A DNA stretch of 64,000 bases from JAGLOK01 sp963677605. Lineage in GTDB: Bacteria; Bacillota; Clostridia; Christensenellales; UMGS416. A model generated the notes under the pieces. That model searched no databases and had not been told where the DNA came from. It saw only the letters and a list, made by a program, of their open reading frames with translations. Location: positions 682,001 to 746,000 of the forward strand of contig CAXXDX010000006.1 in NCBI GenBank assembly GCA_963677605.2, read 5' to 3'. This document shows positions 1 through 8,564 of this stretch, piece after piece. The translations under genes were made by a program, and so were the position numbers. Numbering within the stretch: position 1 is the stretch's first letter; each line of letters begins with the position of its first letter.

Positions 1-1
1 T

Positions 2-1300
2 CTTTCAAATTGTGAGATTTCCTGGTGCGGTGGGTTGATTGGTGAATACCAAGATTATGGATATCCAGATGGATTGCTGATTGCGTATGCATCTGGTGGC
101 CCGGTACAAATTTCAGGTACCGATGTGACAGCAACGAATAATTATATTCATGATTCCGCAGTTATGACGTTTATAATATCTTTACATGCTGACGGACCTG
201 ACAAAATCACTTTTTCTAATATTTTGATTGAAGGCAATCTTATCGAAAGAAGTGGCACAGCACTTCATTGGGCAGATTTAACTACATCGGATAATAAAGG
301 AGCACAAGGATTTATCTCCAACTTAGAATTTTCAAATAACATAGTTAAAGACACTGGCAGTGGTTGGGTAAAGAAAATTTGTGTTGAAGACACACACATG
401 TGGATATTTTTATCTTCAATAGAAAGCTATATGGGCGCTAGCAGAAATGATGGTATATACATACAAGATAATACTTTCTTTTTTGCGGAAAGAGATTTGA
501 TTATATTCAATGCATGGCTTTCTAATTCAGAGAAAAGGGTAGAAAATGATCCGATTTTTTCTGGAAATACTTATATTCAAAAAAGTAATAAACGGTTAGC
601 TCTATGGAATGCTGAAGCGGTTGAGCTAACGCAAGAAGAAGCAGTAAACAAACTAAAGGATGATACAAGTAAAGTTATTATTGTAGATGATGCCAGCTCT
701 CTTTCAACTGAAAACAAGAATACTGATTTACAAAGAGCAAAAGAGTTGGGAATCGGAGAATCATTAGGTGATACTCCAATAACATACGCACAGTTTTTAA
801 ATATTCTAAATAATACAGTACATCTTTGTAATGAGGAACTGGCTGTTGAGTGGCAAAATAAGTTTATAGAAGCACGAACATCAGATCAAGTTTTAACACG
901 CCAAGAGGGGATGTTACTTTTATATCTTGTTGCAGAAATGTTAGGTTCTGAATACAACAGTTTTAATACTAATTGGCAATTATTAAATGATAAAATGGGC
1001 GCATCCTGTTGGGATGAAATAACTATGGACTACCCCTTAATTAACGGATGGGAACAGCCAGCAAAAATATACTATTCTGATAGAAATAATGATTTTTATA
1101 ATTGTAGCAACCATATGATAGCAGCATACTTTTATTCTTTTGGAAGAGCACATCGAATTTGCAATTGGGGCATTCTAGAAGGAGAGAAGCTATTGTTTGA
1201 TTATGATATTACAAGTAATTCAATGAGATTAAAGGATAATTTAACATCAGATGACGCAATATTATCAGCGTTAAGGCTTTATGAATCTGTAAAAAAATAA
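2..1300 (+). CDS. Beta-helix surface protein, 3' part only
   Basis: The reading frame is open to the left edge, so the start lies outside the window; a TTG at 35 is not a convincing start. The first ~200 residues show short repeating strands with Asn ladders (NNYIHDS, EGNLIERSG, SNNIVKDTG, QDNTFFF), typical of right-handed parallel beta-helix proteins (pectate-lyase-like fold), usually polysaccharide-active. The last ~180 residues (from about ITYAQFLNIL to LSALRLYES) look like two or three degenerate S-layer-homology-type modules, which would tether the protein to the cell wall; that reading is weak. No catalytic residue can be assigned. It probably acts at the cell surface on plant or mucin glycans, in keeping with the glycan genes further right. 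Confidence 0.7.
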   Translation, partial: LSNCEISWCGGLIGEYQDYGYPDGLLIAYASGGPVQISGTDVTATNNYIHDSAVMTFIISLHADGPDKITFSNILIEGNLIERSGTALHWADLTTSDNKGAQGFISNLEFSNNIVKDTGSGWVKKICVEDTHMWIFLSSIESYMGASRNDGIYIQDNTFFFAERDLIIFNAWLSNSEKRVENDPIFSGNTYIQKSNKRLALWNAEAVELTQEEAVNKLKDDTSKVIIVDDASSLSTENKNTDLQRAKELGIGESLGDTPITYAQFLNILNNTVHLCNEELAVEWQNKFIEARTSDQVLTRQEGMLLLYLVAEMLGSEYNSFNTNWQLLNDKMGASCWDEITMDYPLINGWEQPAKIYYSDRNNDFYNCSNHMIAAYFYSFGRAHRICNWGILEGEKLLFDYDITSNSMRLKDNLTSDDAILSALRLYESVKK

Positions 1301-1396
1301 ATATATCTTTAATGTAACTAATAATTAAAAGTGCTAGTGCATTTATGTTTATTTAATGAAGTTTGACTTAAGGTCTAACTTTCGGGAATTCACTTT

Positions 1397-1575
1397 TTTA
1401 CACCGAAAAGACTAACAGAAAAATGCTTGTCCGGCAGCGGATTTTAATTCGCTGTGGATTAGCATTTTTGCAGCAGATACAGAAGCTAAACATTATTAAT
1501 TTTGATGGATTCTGCTGCTTGTCTTTTATCGGTGTAACACACTAGACTTTGCTTCGCAAAGTCCTGTGTGCTCTT
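1397..1575. other. Structured intergenic block, possible ncRNA or MITE
   Basis: Nested inverted repeats fill this stretch. The outer pair is TTACACCGAAAAGAC (1398-1412) against GTCTTTTATCGGTGTAA (1521-1537), one 2-nt bulge. Inside are AAAAATGCT (1419-1427) with AGCATTTTT (1461-1469), and CAGCAGA (1471-1477) with TCTGCTG (1511-1517). A further hairpin GACTTTG-CTTCG-CAAAGTC at 1545-1563 is extended by CACAC/GTGTG. This fits a three-way-junction RNA or a palindromic mobile element. I do not recognise a named family, and neither strand codes for a convincing protein here. Confidence 0.5.
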
Positions 1576-2100
1576 CGAGGCCTGCGGTCAAAACGCCAAA
1601 CATTTTAAGCCTTTCCTGTGCTTAAAACATTTGCTTATTTCCCCTTAATAGTCGCTCGTTTATCTCGCTCGAATGACAGCTTAGCCGGATATTTGCTTAC
1701 TGTCCAACTAACTGTCATAGCCGACATAGCTGTCATTATGCATACTGGAAAAACAAAATATTATACTAAATATATATGCTTTTCAGTATTTATTTCATCA
1801 AAAACATTGATGAAAAGACAGGGTCATACCATATGGGTGCCTGTCTAATTATGAGGCTTCCGTTGTGGATGACGCTATTGTTATATAATGGTATTTATGC
1901 TATGAATTAGACATAACATGTGGGTGTCTTTTTATTTTTTGTCAGACCAATATATGCGACTTTAGGCTATTACATAAATTCATTAATAGTACTTCGGATA
2001 ATTGTGAACTTTAATTATTAGGTAATACCACACATTGATATAATATACAATATATGGTATTATTGTTTTGGAGCCATAATGTAAATTATTGAGGTTTATA
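1576..2100. other. Gene-poor stretch with two tandem hairpins
   Basis: No convincing gene. Two related hairpins lie in tandem: AGACAGG (1816-1822) with CCTGTCT (1840-1846), and AGACA (1909-1913) with TGTCT (1925-1929). Both carry a GGGTG segment just before the right arm. Further left there are GTCGCTCG/CTCGAATGAC and GTCATAGCCGACATAGCTGTC repeats. With 1397-1575 this could be one large structured RNA ending near 1940, or decayed mobile DNA. The 76-codon open frame at 1618-1848 has no ribosome site and is rejected as a gene. Confidence 0.35.
1909..1940 (+). terminator. Weak terminator-like hairpin with T-run
   Basis: AGACA/TGTCT (5-bp stem, 11-nt loop) is followed directly by TTTTATTTTTT. 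The stem is short, but the T-run suggests transcription from the left ends here. Confidence 0.35.
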
Positions 2101-2585
2101 ATGGGTAACAAACATCTTATTATTCCATAGGAAGTCTATTTGAAAACCTTGATTTTAATATACCTACTATTGAAAATACTGCCCAGAGAATTTCAAATTT
2201 ATTAATTAATGATGGATTCATTATTCACCGGTATAATTCCAATTCAACGAATACCGTATATCTAAATATTGACTGCTATTTGTGCGGAATTATTAGAATC
2301 AGCGATCATCCGGAAAAAAGTCATAAAAAAATTGCATATCATTTATTAGAATTTCAAAAAGACATAAAAGTTTTTAAGGATTCTAATGGTTTCATTCAGA
2401 GAATATATCCTTTAAACGAATACGAGACTCTTTTCAATTACATACAAGAATCACGGAAAAGGAAGTTCAAAAAATATGGTGTTTCAAACTACAATTTCTT
2501 GCTAGAATATAGGAAAGAGACAATTCAACATAAGAATAAACATTTTGACTTCTTTTTGGTGCATTTTTCAAATGAAAGTAAATAA
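2101..2585 (+). pseudogene. Small unknown protein gene with start-proximal frameshift
   Basis: An ATG at 2101 has a good ribosome site (GAGG at 2091-2094) but its frame stops at 2128-2130 after MGNKHLIIP. The next frame is open from 2109 to 2585 and reads on smoothly as SIGSLFENLDFNIPT, then through TAQRISNLL, HRYNSNSTNTVYL and the longer basic C-terminal part. One missing base near 2116 would join the two parts into a protein of about 160 residues starting MGNKHLYYSIGSLFENL. An internal TTG at 2280 would give only the last 101 residues and has no ribosome site. I do not recognise the family. The frameshift is real in this sequence but could be a sequencing or assembly error. Confidence 0.55.
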
Positions 2586-2632
2586 ACTTCTTCTTAAATC
2601 AATATTGTATAAATCAAATCTAAATCTTTTTT

Positions 2633-3442
2633 TCAATCATCAATAGGAACTTCTGCAAAATACAAAGAAATTGTATATCCAAAATTTCCAATTGGGAATA
2701 ATTCTATATTATTGCTATTAAGTTTGCCAATAATACTGTAAATAAAAGCATCCTTTCTTATAACTCTTACATCGTAGCCGCATTCATTTAATCGTTTGCA
2801 CTCATTATTATACAGTTCATTTAATTTATTATCTTTAATGGAATTATATTCGTTAATAGCTTGCTGAAGTTTTTCCTTAGCCTCCAATGTGGATTGTATA
2901 AATTCTTCATCTTCTTGCTCTAGAATCCAAAATTCTTTATACAATTCTTCAATGTTACAGTTTTCCGTACGATTTATGTATATTTTAGATTCTTTAAAAC
3001 TTCCAAATAAATCATTATATTGTTGAATTAGAGGATTTTCTTTCCATTCTTTAATTGTTTTACCTTGAAAAACATAATCGTTTTCCATTATGTAGCCACT
3101 GTTTTCTTTATATAGATTAATACTTACATTTACGTAATAATTATTGGAAAATCCGGCATTTACAAATTCTTTTATCTTATTTGAATATACAATTTCTCCA
3201 ACCTGCGGCTCAATGTCATCTAAAGCATCTTCCTCATAAGTTATTATAATTTGATCTTCAGTACTATAATGTTGTTCTTCTATTGTAATTTTTTTATTTG
3301 AAGAATCTTCTTTTTCTACATAACTATCTTTATATCCTTCATTATTCTTTATACTTTTAGGTAAAAAGAATAATAGCAAAGTAATTAATAAGAATGTTGC
3401 TAATAGAAATATTAGAAAGAATAGTTTATAACTTTTACTCAT
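2633..3442 (-). CDS. Membrane-anchored protein of unknown function
   Basis: A protein of 269 residues with one N-terminal membrane segment (about residues 7-29, very rich in Leu/Phe/Ile) followed by a charged extracytoplasmic domain. The middle is acidic (STEDQIIITYEEDALDDIEP); residues ~185-225 (EAKEKLQQAINEYNSIKDNKLNEL) look like a coiled coil. There is no lipobox and no recognisable enzyme motif. It lies 84 bp downstream of the secreted protease on the same strand, but a terminator-like hairpin sits between them, so co-transcription is doubtful. Expression as a cell-envelope partner of the protease is possible but unproven. Confidence 0.65.
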   Translation of the reverse strand: MSKSYKLFFLIFLLATFLLITLLLFFLPKSIKNNEGYKDSYVEKEDSSNKKITIEEQHYSTEDQIIITYEEDALDDIEPQVGEIVYSNKIKEFVNAGFSNNYYVNVSINLYKENSGYIMENDYVFQGKTIKEWKENPLIQQYNDLFGSFKESKIYINRTENCNIEELYKEFWILEQEDEEFIQSTLEAKEKLQQAINEYNSIKDNKLNELYNNECKRLNECGYDVRVIRKDAFIYSIIGKLNSNNIELFPIGNFGYTISLYFAEVPIDD

Positions 3443-3475
3443 TATTCATAACCTCTATAGTTTTTGTAATATATA

Positions 3476-3509
3476 AAAGCAGCAATTTTTAGTTGAAAAT
3501 TACTGCTTC
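3476..3509 (-). terminator. Rho-independent terminator of the protease gene
   Basis: On the minus strand, AAGCAGTAATTTT pairs with AAAATTGCTGCTT around a short loop and is followed by TTTTATAT. It lies just past the protease stop codon. Confidence 0.65.
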
Positions 3510-3526
3510 TATTATTTTATTTTAAA

Positions 3527-5515
3527 TTACCACCAAGCTAAGCCAATTGACTCTCTATCATTTGAGCCATAGTATCTCACTTCAATTGTATAAGTTCCCG
3601 ATACAGTTGGATCAAATTCTACAACTTCTATATTATTATATGAGGAAGTAGAAGAAATACCAGATAGAAGATTACCATTTGGGTCACGAATAAATAAATC
3701 TAAATCACCTAAAGAAATTTGAGACAGATTGTAAGTGCTAGTATGATCTCCTGACATTGAATTTTGTTTCAACCAAAACAGAGCCACTCTTACTTGCGAT
3801 GAAGATGAACTTGCATAAAAAGTTGTGGTATAAGTGAATTCATCATCATCTTTACTATCGCTTTCATATCTATAATTACCAACAACGTATCTGGCATTTT
3901 TAGAGTCAAGGCAGCCTGCTCCTTCTACTTCATCAATAAAATTCGAACCAGATACTCCATAATTTGACGGCTCAATTTTTCTAAAAGCACTTGCAAGTAA
4001 AATCGCTTTCATAGCAGTTTGTTTTGTTGCTAACGAAGAGTGAATATCTATCATTTGAGCTATTGTTGCTGTAACCATAGGAGCGGAATTACTCGTTCCA
4101 GTTACGTTGCCAAATGAAGGAAGATATATATTTTGAGCAGGTGCAATTAAATCAGGTTTCTCGGTAAAATAGCTGCTTGATTCATTCCATGAGGTTCCAC
4201 CGTATATCACATGATCATCATAGTAATATGAATTAACATCATTATATCCACCAACAGTTATCGCATTATAAGCCATACCAGGAGAAGTAATATATCCTCC
4301 GCCATATCCATTATTTCCTGCTGATTTAACAAAATGAACATCATGGTTCATCGCTATATGATCAACCCATTGCGATTCAGTATCATATGAAGCATTATCA
4401 TTCAATTTACTGCTCATATTAATGACATTAACTCCCTGAGTTAATAACCATTCTATCTCCTCATAAAAAGTGCTGCCATTATAGCTATGTGTTGAATAAA
4501 GAGTCGCGCCATTTGCTATACCTAAAGTATCACCTACCATTATCGTAGCGTTTCCAGAAGCATGGTCAGTGACATTGGCGCTGCCATATCGTCTTGTAAT
4601 ACTACCAGAATTAAGTTCGGAATCGGTTGTATCAGGAGAACCACTTTCAAACATACCTATTTTAACTCCTGTACCGTCATATCCTAGCGTATCCCTAACA
4701 TAATCAGCTTGAATTAATTCTGTTGCTCTTTCCAGCTCATCTTCACATTTTTGTTCAACATATAAATCTAGAGTGACCACATTTTTCATTTCTGCTACTG
4801 TCTTTATACTATCTTTGCTTAATTCAACAATTAACATAGGAGAATACTCACTAACAAATGGATCTCCTTTAATTACTTCAGAGCTAATCTCTGATAGAAA
4901 ATTATTATTGTTTAGGGTATATTCTTCTTTATATATTGCTCTTTTTTGTGATATAGCAGCTTGTACTTCAGATAACTCATACTTATCACTTTCTGCTTCT
5001 GAGAACAATATTTCATATGCTTTTGACGAAGTATTCTTCAGCTTATCTCGTATTTTCGTATGATCAACATCTTCAAGAATTATATATACTTTTATTGTAT
5101 CGCTGCTACTTGAATCAAGAGCTTCTTTGAGATTTTTTGAAATTACTGAGGTTTTGTCAAAAATATATGAATGAATTTTTTCATCAAACTCTTGTACTGT
5201 TCCATCAGATAATAGTATAAACCACCCAATTTTTTCATTATCTATTATAATAGAATAAACTTCATTGTTATCATTACTATGAAGTAACCACCCTCGTACA
5301 TTCACATTATCACCGTAAATATTCTCCATATAAGTTACAACTTCTTTCGGTATTTCAACAAGATTATCATAATTTATTGAGTCTGCAAATAATGTTGTAG
5401 CTTCATCTTTTTCTGAATCATCAATGATATTTGTGTCTTGTGCATATACTGGAGACATTGCGAAAAATATCATTATCATTGATAGAAATATTAAAACCTT
5501 TTTGTTAATTTTCAT
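3527..5515 (-). CDS. Secreted subtilisin-like (S8) protease with atypical triad
   Basis: A protein of 662 residues. The start at 5515 is preferred over TTG 5548 because AGGAG lies 8 bases upstream and the protein then begins with a normal signal peptide (MKINKKVLIFLSMIMIFF...SPVYA). A propeptide-like region (~30-270) is followed by the S8 domain: His318 (DHASGN), oxyanion Asn in SAGNNG, Ser475 in GTSNSAP. The motif that normally carries Asp (IDSG) reads MFESG, so Glu290 replaces Asp. GIANGATLY and GVNVINMSS match the usual GVAP and DVINMS motifs. The C-terminal ~120 residues (GDLDLFIRDPNGN...SGTYTIEVRYYG) form a beta-sandwich like the bacterial pre-peptidase C-terminal domain. There is no wall anchor, so it is probably secreted. 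It is either an active variant or a degenerate protease. A structured leader precedes it. Confidence 0.85.
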   Translation of the reverse strand: MKINKKVLIFLSMIMIFFAMSPVYAQDTNIIDDSEKDEATTLFADSINYDNLVEIPKEVVTYMENIYGDNVNVRGWLLHSNDNNEVYSIIIDNEKIGWFILLSDGTVQEFDEKIHSYIFDKTSVISKNLKEALDSSSSDTIKVYIILEDVDHTKIRDKLKNTSSKAYEILFSEAESDKYELSEVQAAISQKRAIYKEEYTLNNNNFLSEISSEVIKGDPFVSEYSPMLIVELSKDSIKTVAEMKNVVTLDLYVEQKCEDELERATELIQADYVRDTLGYDGTGVKIGMFESGSPDTTDSELNSGSITRRYGSANVTDHASGNATIMVGDTLGIANGATLYSTHSYNGSTFYEEIEWLLTQGVNVINMSSKLNDNASYDTESQWVDHIAMNHDVHFVKSAGNNGYGGGYITSPGMAYNAITVGGYNDVNSYYYDDHVIYGGTSWNESSSYFTEKPDLIAPAQNIYLPSFGNVTGTSNSAPMVTATIAQMIDIHSSLATKQTAMKAILLASAFRKIEPSNYGVSGSNFIDEVEGAGCLDSKNARYVVGNYRYESDSKDDDEFTYTTTFYASSSSSQVRVALFWLKQNSMSGDHTSTYNLSQISLGDLDLFIRDPNGNLLSGISSTSSYNNIEVVEFDPTVSGTYTIEVRYYGSNDRESIGLAWW

Positions 5516-5655
5516 ATGTTGTGCTCCTAAATGTATTTTTTGAGCCAATTATGTTATAATATTTCAAGTCCTTACTTCACCAATATCGCTGGCTCAAAGC
5601 GATAGGTTCGCGCCTAGGTTTTGTATGGACTTTTTATTTATCCATTGGTAACACC
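5516..5655 (-). promoter_or_regulatory. Structured leader RNA with predicted pseudoknot
   Basis: Upstream of the protease the minus-strand RNA can form a closing stem AAGTCC (5632-5627) with GGACTT (5571-5566). Inside is a hairpin ACC-TATCGCT-loop-AGCGATA-tt-GGT with loop TTGAGCC (5597-5591). That loop is perfectly complementary over 7 bases to GGCTCAA (5546-5540), which lies outside the closing stem and only 11 nt before the AGGAG ribosome site. This is the architecture of a pseudoknotted riboswitch or translational switch. The consensus cores of the c-di-GMP-I, c-di-GMP-II, SAM-I, TPP, purine and preQ1-I classes as I remember them do not fit. Confidence 0.5.
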
Positions 5656-5661
5656 GCCTTT

Positions 5662-5689
5662 CTTATAAAAAATTTGAATTACAAAACAA
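5662..5689 (-). promoter_or_regulatory. Promoter of the protease transcript
   Basis: Minus-strand -35 TTGTTT (5689-5684), 16-bp spacer, -10 TATAAG (5667-5662). Transcription would start near 5655, giving a leader of about 140 nt that contains the whole predicted pseudoknot. Confidence 0.5.
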
Positions 5690-5787
5690 GTGTTTTTTTC
5701 CATATTTTGATAATTGGATTGTAACATATATTTCCATACATTACAAGAGTTTTATTATAATATTAATATATTGTTACATATACTTGT

Positions 5788-5792
5788 AATAG
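5788..5792. repeat. IS21 target duplication, left copy
   Basis: AATAG, identical to the bases just outside the right end of the element. Confidence 0.75.
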
Positions 5793-5935
5793 TGCATATT
5801 TCGGCGGGATTTGAACACCTTGTCCGGGTTATGTGAACACTCCGCCGGAAACATTTGAACACTAAAACGGAAACACTTGAACACAATAACGGACACATTT
5901 GAACGCTTCGCCGGGAGTATTTTAACACCTCTTGC
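5793..5935. repeat. IS21 left-end repeats
   Basis: The terminal inverted repeat is followed by about six imperfect copies of a 16-20 bp motif ending TTTGAACAC or similar, spaced closely up to the istA leader. They are probable transposase-binding sites and may overlap the istA promoter. Confidence 0.8.
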
Positions 5936-6006
5936 CGTAATAAAAAAATACAGCTATTCTTCAAACAAGAATATGAATGGAGAATGGCGGCATGAGGAGA
6001 ATAGAA

Positions 6007-7515
6007 ATGACGGAAGCGAAGGAAATTTTACGACTGCATCAAGCGCTGGGATTAAGCCAGCGAGCGATAGCAGAAGCGACCGGATGCTCGGTAGGGACAG
6101 TGTCAAATGTATTGCATAAAGCGGAAACCGCGGGCATTAAATATCCAATACAAATGACCGACAAAGAACTTGTGTCGCTGCTCTACCCGCCGGTAAAAGG
6201 AACTGATTCCAAACAGCGAACGGAACCCGATTTGTTATACATACATCGGGAGATGCAGCGCAAGGGCGTAACATTAACATTGCTGTGGGAAGAATACAAA
6301 GCAAAATACCCCGACGGTTTGATGTTCACCCAGTTCTGTGACAGATACCGGACGTTCCGCAAACAGAACGATGTATATATGCATAAAATATACAAAGCCG
6401 GCGAAAGAGTAATGGTGGACTGGGCGGGTCTGACAATGGAATATACCGACACTTATGGCACTAAACATCCGGTATATCTTTTCGTGGCCGATTTACCGGC
6501 AAGCTCATATATTTATGCGGAACCGTTTCGTGATACAAAACTGAGTTCATGGATAGACGGGCATGTTCATGCTTTTGAGTTTTTCGGCGGCACACCGAGA
6601 ATATTAATACCGGATAATACAAAAACGGCAGTTACGAAAGTAAATTATTACGATCCCAAGCTTAACAGAACATACCGGGATATGGCTGCACATTACAATG
6701 TGGCAATTATTCCTGCGAGGCCTAGAAAACCAAGGGATAAAGCGCCTGTTGAAACGGCAGTGCAAATTGTGGAGCGGCGGATAATCGCCAAGCTAAGAAA
6801 CAGGCAGTTTCTCTCTTTTGACGAGCTGTATGACGCAGTGAAAGATGAGCTTGATATTGTCAATACCAAGCCGTTTCAGAAGATACCATCGAACCGGGAA
6901 GATACTTTCCGCGAGATAGAACAAAAAGAGTTGAAACCATTGCCTAAAGACCGTTATGAATATGCCGAGTGGAAAACCCTTAAAGCGGCGTTTGATTATC
7001 ATATTGAGTATGACAGGCACTATTACAGCCTTCCATACATATATGCGGGAAAATATTTAGAGATTCGCGCTACATCCCGCACAATTGAAATATTCTTCAA
7101 GCATGAACGGATAGCAGTCCACAGGCGCAATTACAACAAAAGCCAACGGTATACCACCTTAAGGGAGCATGTGCCGCCGGAACACAAAGCGGTATCCGAA
7201 TGGGATTCCGAGCGTTTCATATCATGGGCGCGAAAGACAGGGCCGAACACTGAAAAATTCATACAATGGCTGCTGGAAAGCCGGGAACATCCCGAACAGG
7301 CATTTAAGACTTGTGCCGGCATACTGCGTTTGGCGGAAAAAGTACCGGCATCACGTATGGAAGAAGCCAGCAAAAGGGCTATCGAGCGCAATGTTTATTC
7401 ATACAAATATTTCGATATCCTCCTGAGAAATCTTGATTCTGCAAACTCTGTGCAGCCCATTCCGCACAGCAATTTAAGGGGAAGCCATTACTATGGAGGC
7501 AACGGTGATGCTTGA
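6007..7515 (+). CDS. istA: IS21-family transposase IstA
   Basis: A transposase of 502 residues. The ATG at 6007 is chosen because AGGAGA lies 6 bases upstream; ATGs at 5977 and 5992 are weaker. Residues ~12-35 (LGLSQRAIAEATGCSVGTV) form the N-terminal helix-turn-helix. The DDE integrase core is intact: Asp138 (VMVDWAG), Asp203 (LIPDNTK) and Glu249 (APVETAV). The C-terminal part (YHIEYDRHYYSLPYIYAGK) matches the Mu-like beta-barrel domain of IstA. It cuts and joins the element ends together with IstB, whose gene overlaps its 3' end by 23 bp, so the two are probably translationally coupled. Confidence 0.95.
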   Translation: MTEAKEILRLHQALGLSQRAIAEATGCSVGTVSNVLHKAETAGIKYPIQMTDKELVSLLYPPVKGTDSKQRTEPDLLYIHREMQRKGVTLTLLWEEYKAKYPDGLMFTQFCDRYRTFRKQNDVYMHKIYKAGERVMVDWAGLTMEYTDTYGTKHPVYLFVADLPASSYIYAEPFRDTKLSSWIDGHVHAFEFFGGTPRILIPDNTKTAVTKVNYYDPKLNRTYRDMAAHYNVAIIPARPRKPRDKAPVETAVQIVERRIIAKLRNRQFLSFDELYDAVKDELDIVNTKPFQKIPSNREDTFREIEQKELKPLPKDRYEYAEWKTLKAAFDYHIEYDRHYYSLPYIYAGKYLEIRATSRTIEIFFKHERIAVHRRNYNKSQRYTTLREHVPPEHKAVSEWDSERFISWARKTGPNTEKFIQWLLESREHPEQAFKTCAGILRLAEKVPASRMEEASKRAIERNVYSYKYFDILLRNLDSANSVQPIPHSNLRGSHYYGGNGDA

Positions 7516-8269
7516 TAAAATTACAATAAACCAGCTGCGGGATATGAAACTCACCACTATGGCCGCTAAGGCTCTGGAGCAGCAGGAACAGCCTGATATG
7601 CTCGCCTTATCTTTCGAAGAGAGGCTGGGGTTACTGGTGGATGCTGAATGGACTGCTAAACGCACAAGGCGAATTGAGCGCTATATCCGCCAGGCTGATT
7701 TCCGCTTTGATGCTGTTATCGAAGATATCGATTATCACGATAAGCACGGAATCACGAAAGAAGATGTTATGAGATTAGCCGAAGGAAATTATATTTCAAA
7801 AAAACAGAACATCATTTTCTCGGGTCCTACCGGCATAGGAAAAACTTATCTGGCGTGTGCTTTGGGAAGACAGGCTTGCTATCAATACACAGCCGTTAAA
7901 TATTTAAGGGTATCAGACTTTTTTATGATGCTTTCCGACGCTCATATTGAAAACAATTATTCCGCGTTCAGAAAGAAGCTCATAAGGGTTCCTTTGCTAA
8001 TTTTGGACGACTGGGGGATAAAACCATTTACTGTAGAAGAGAGCCATGAAATTATGGAGCTTACCGAAATGCGATATCAATATGGTTCTACTATTTTCTC
8101 AGGACAACTGCCACCAAGTGGCTGGCACGAGTTATTTCCCGATCCCACGCTGGCTGACGCCATTTTGGACCGCATTGTACATAACGCTTACAAATTTAAT
8201 CTGACTGGAGAATCAATGAGAAAGACTCTTGCTGAAAAGCAATTTGCTGGTGAAAAGCAAAGCGGATAG
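7493..8269 (+). CDS. istB: IS21 transposition helper ATPase IstB
   Basis: An AAA+ ATPase of 258 residues, related to DnaC, that helps IstA choose and capture target DNA. Walker A GPTGIGKT is at about 111-118, Walker B LLILDDWG at about 168-175. The N-terminal helical part (LRDMKLTTMAAKALEQQ) is the typical IstB leader domain. The gene overlaps istA by 23 bp. An ATG at 7508 preceded by GGAGG at 7495-7499 is an equally good start and would shorten the protein by five residues. It looks complete and functional. Confidence 0.95.
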   Translation: MEATVMLDKITINQLRDMKLTTMAAKALEQQEQPDMLALSFEERLGLLVDAEWTAKRTRRIERYIRQADFRFDAVIEDIDYHDKHGITKEDVMRLAEGNYISKKQNIIFSGPTGIGKTYLACALGRQACYQYTAVKYLRVSDFFMMLSDAHIENNYSAFRKKLIRVPLLILDDWGIKPFTVEESHEIMELTEMRYQYGSTIFSGQLPPSGWHELFPDPTLADAILDRIVHNAYKFNLTGESMRKTLAEKQFAGEKQSG

Positions 8270-8354
8270 ACGGCGCCTTCGGCGCATATGCTGCTCGATA
8301 TTTTGCCAAAATATTTGCAGAAAGCGGCGAGTAGCTTTATACTGACTTTATATT

Positions 8355-8432
8355 ACGGCAGACTGTTCAAATACTTCCGTTCTGCCGTTCAAATGTTTCC
8401 GGACATACTGTTCAAGTGCGCCGGAATACGCA
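8355..8432. repeat. IS21 right-end repeats
   Basis: Three copies of the same motif in opposite orientation (GTTCAAATACTTCC, GTTCAAATGTTTCC, GTTCAAGTGCGCCGG), ending in the terminal inverted repeat at 8432. Confidence 0.8.
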
Positions 8433-8437
8433 AATAG
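8433..8437. repeat. IS21 target duplication, right copy
   Basis: AATAG, identical to the bases just outside the left end. Confidence 0.75.
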
Positions 8438-8564
8438 GGCACTAAAGAGCTAGTTTAAAGTATTTTTTATGGCAAGTTGATATAATATTAACAAAATAAG
8501 TTATTTTAAAAAAAGTATAAAATGTTGCTAAGCTGAATTAGAAACTGCTATTAGTACCTAGTTC
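8438..8564. other. AT-rich spacer right of the IS
   Basis: No gene seen. The sequence GGGCACTAAAG just after the IS resembles GGGCACAAAG at about 8599-8608 inside the diverged intergenic repeat, so the IS may have inserted into or beside an older copy of that repeat. TTGATATAATATT near 8478 is promoter-like only by composition. Confidence 0.35.

Larger units (their letters stand above)
5793..8432 (+). mobile_element. Complete IS21-family insertion sequence
   Basis: A 2640-bp element carrying istA and istB in the usual overlapping order. The left end starts TGCATATTTCGGCGGG and the right end, read inward, starts TGCGTATTCCGGCGCA. Both ends continue with several copies of a motif like GGAAACATTTGAACAC, the multiple transposase-binding repeats known for IS21. 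The element is flanked by a perfect 5-bp direct repeat AATAG (5788-5792 and 8433-8437), the target duplication. Both genes are intact, so it could still be mobile. Base composition inside is richer in G+C than the neighbours, a sign of recent arrival. Confidence 0.93.

Noticed and set aside
1618..1848. 76-codon open frame in the structured stretch
   Set aside because: It lies across inverted repeats, has no ribosome site and ends inside a hairpin arm, so it is probably chance.
5516..5655. c-di-GMP-I riboswitch before the protease
   Set aside because: The conserved core (GGGCAAACC-type block and the distal receptor) is not present on either strand.
5793..5935. Short spaced repeats that look a little like a CRISPR array
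   Set aside because: The repeats are imperfect, have almost no spacers and match the transposase-binding repeats at the other end of the IS21 element.
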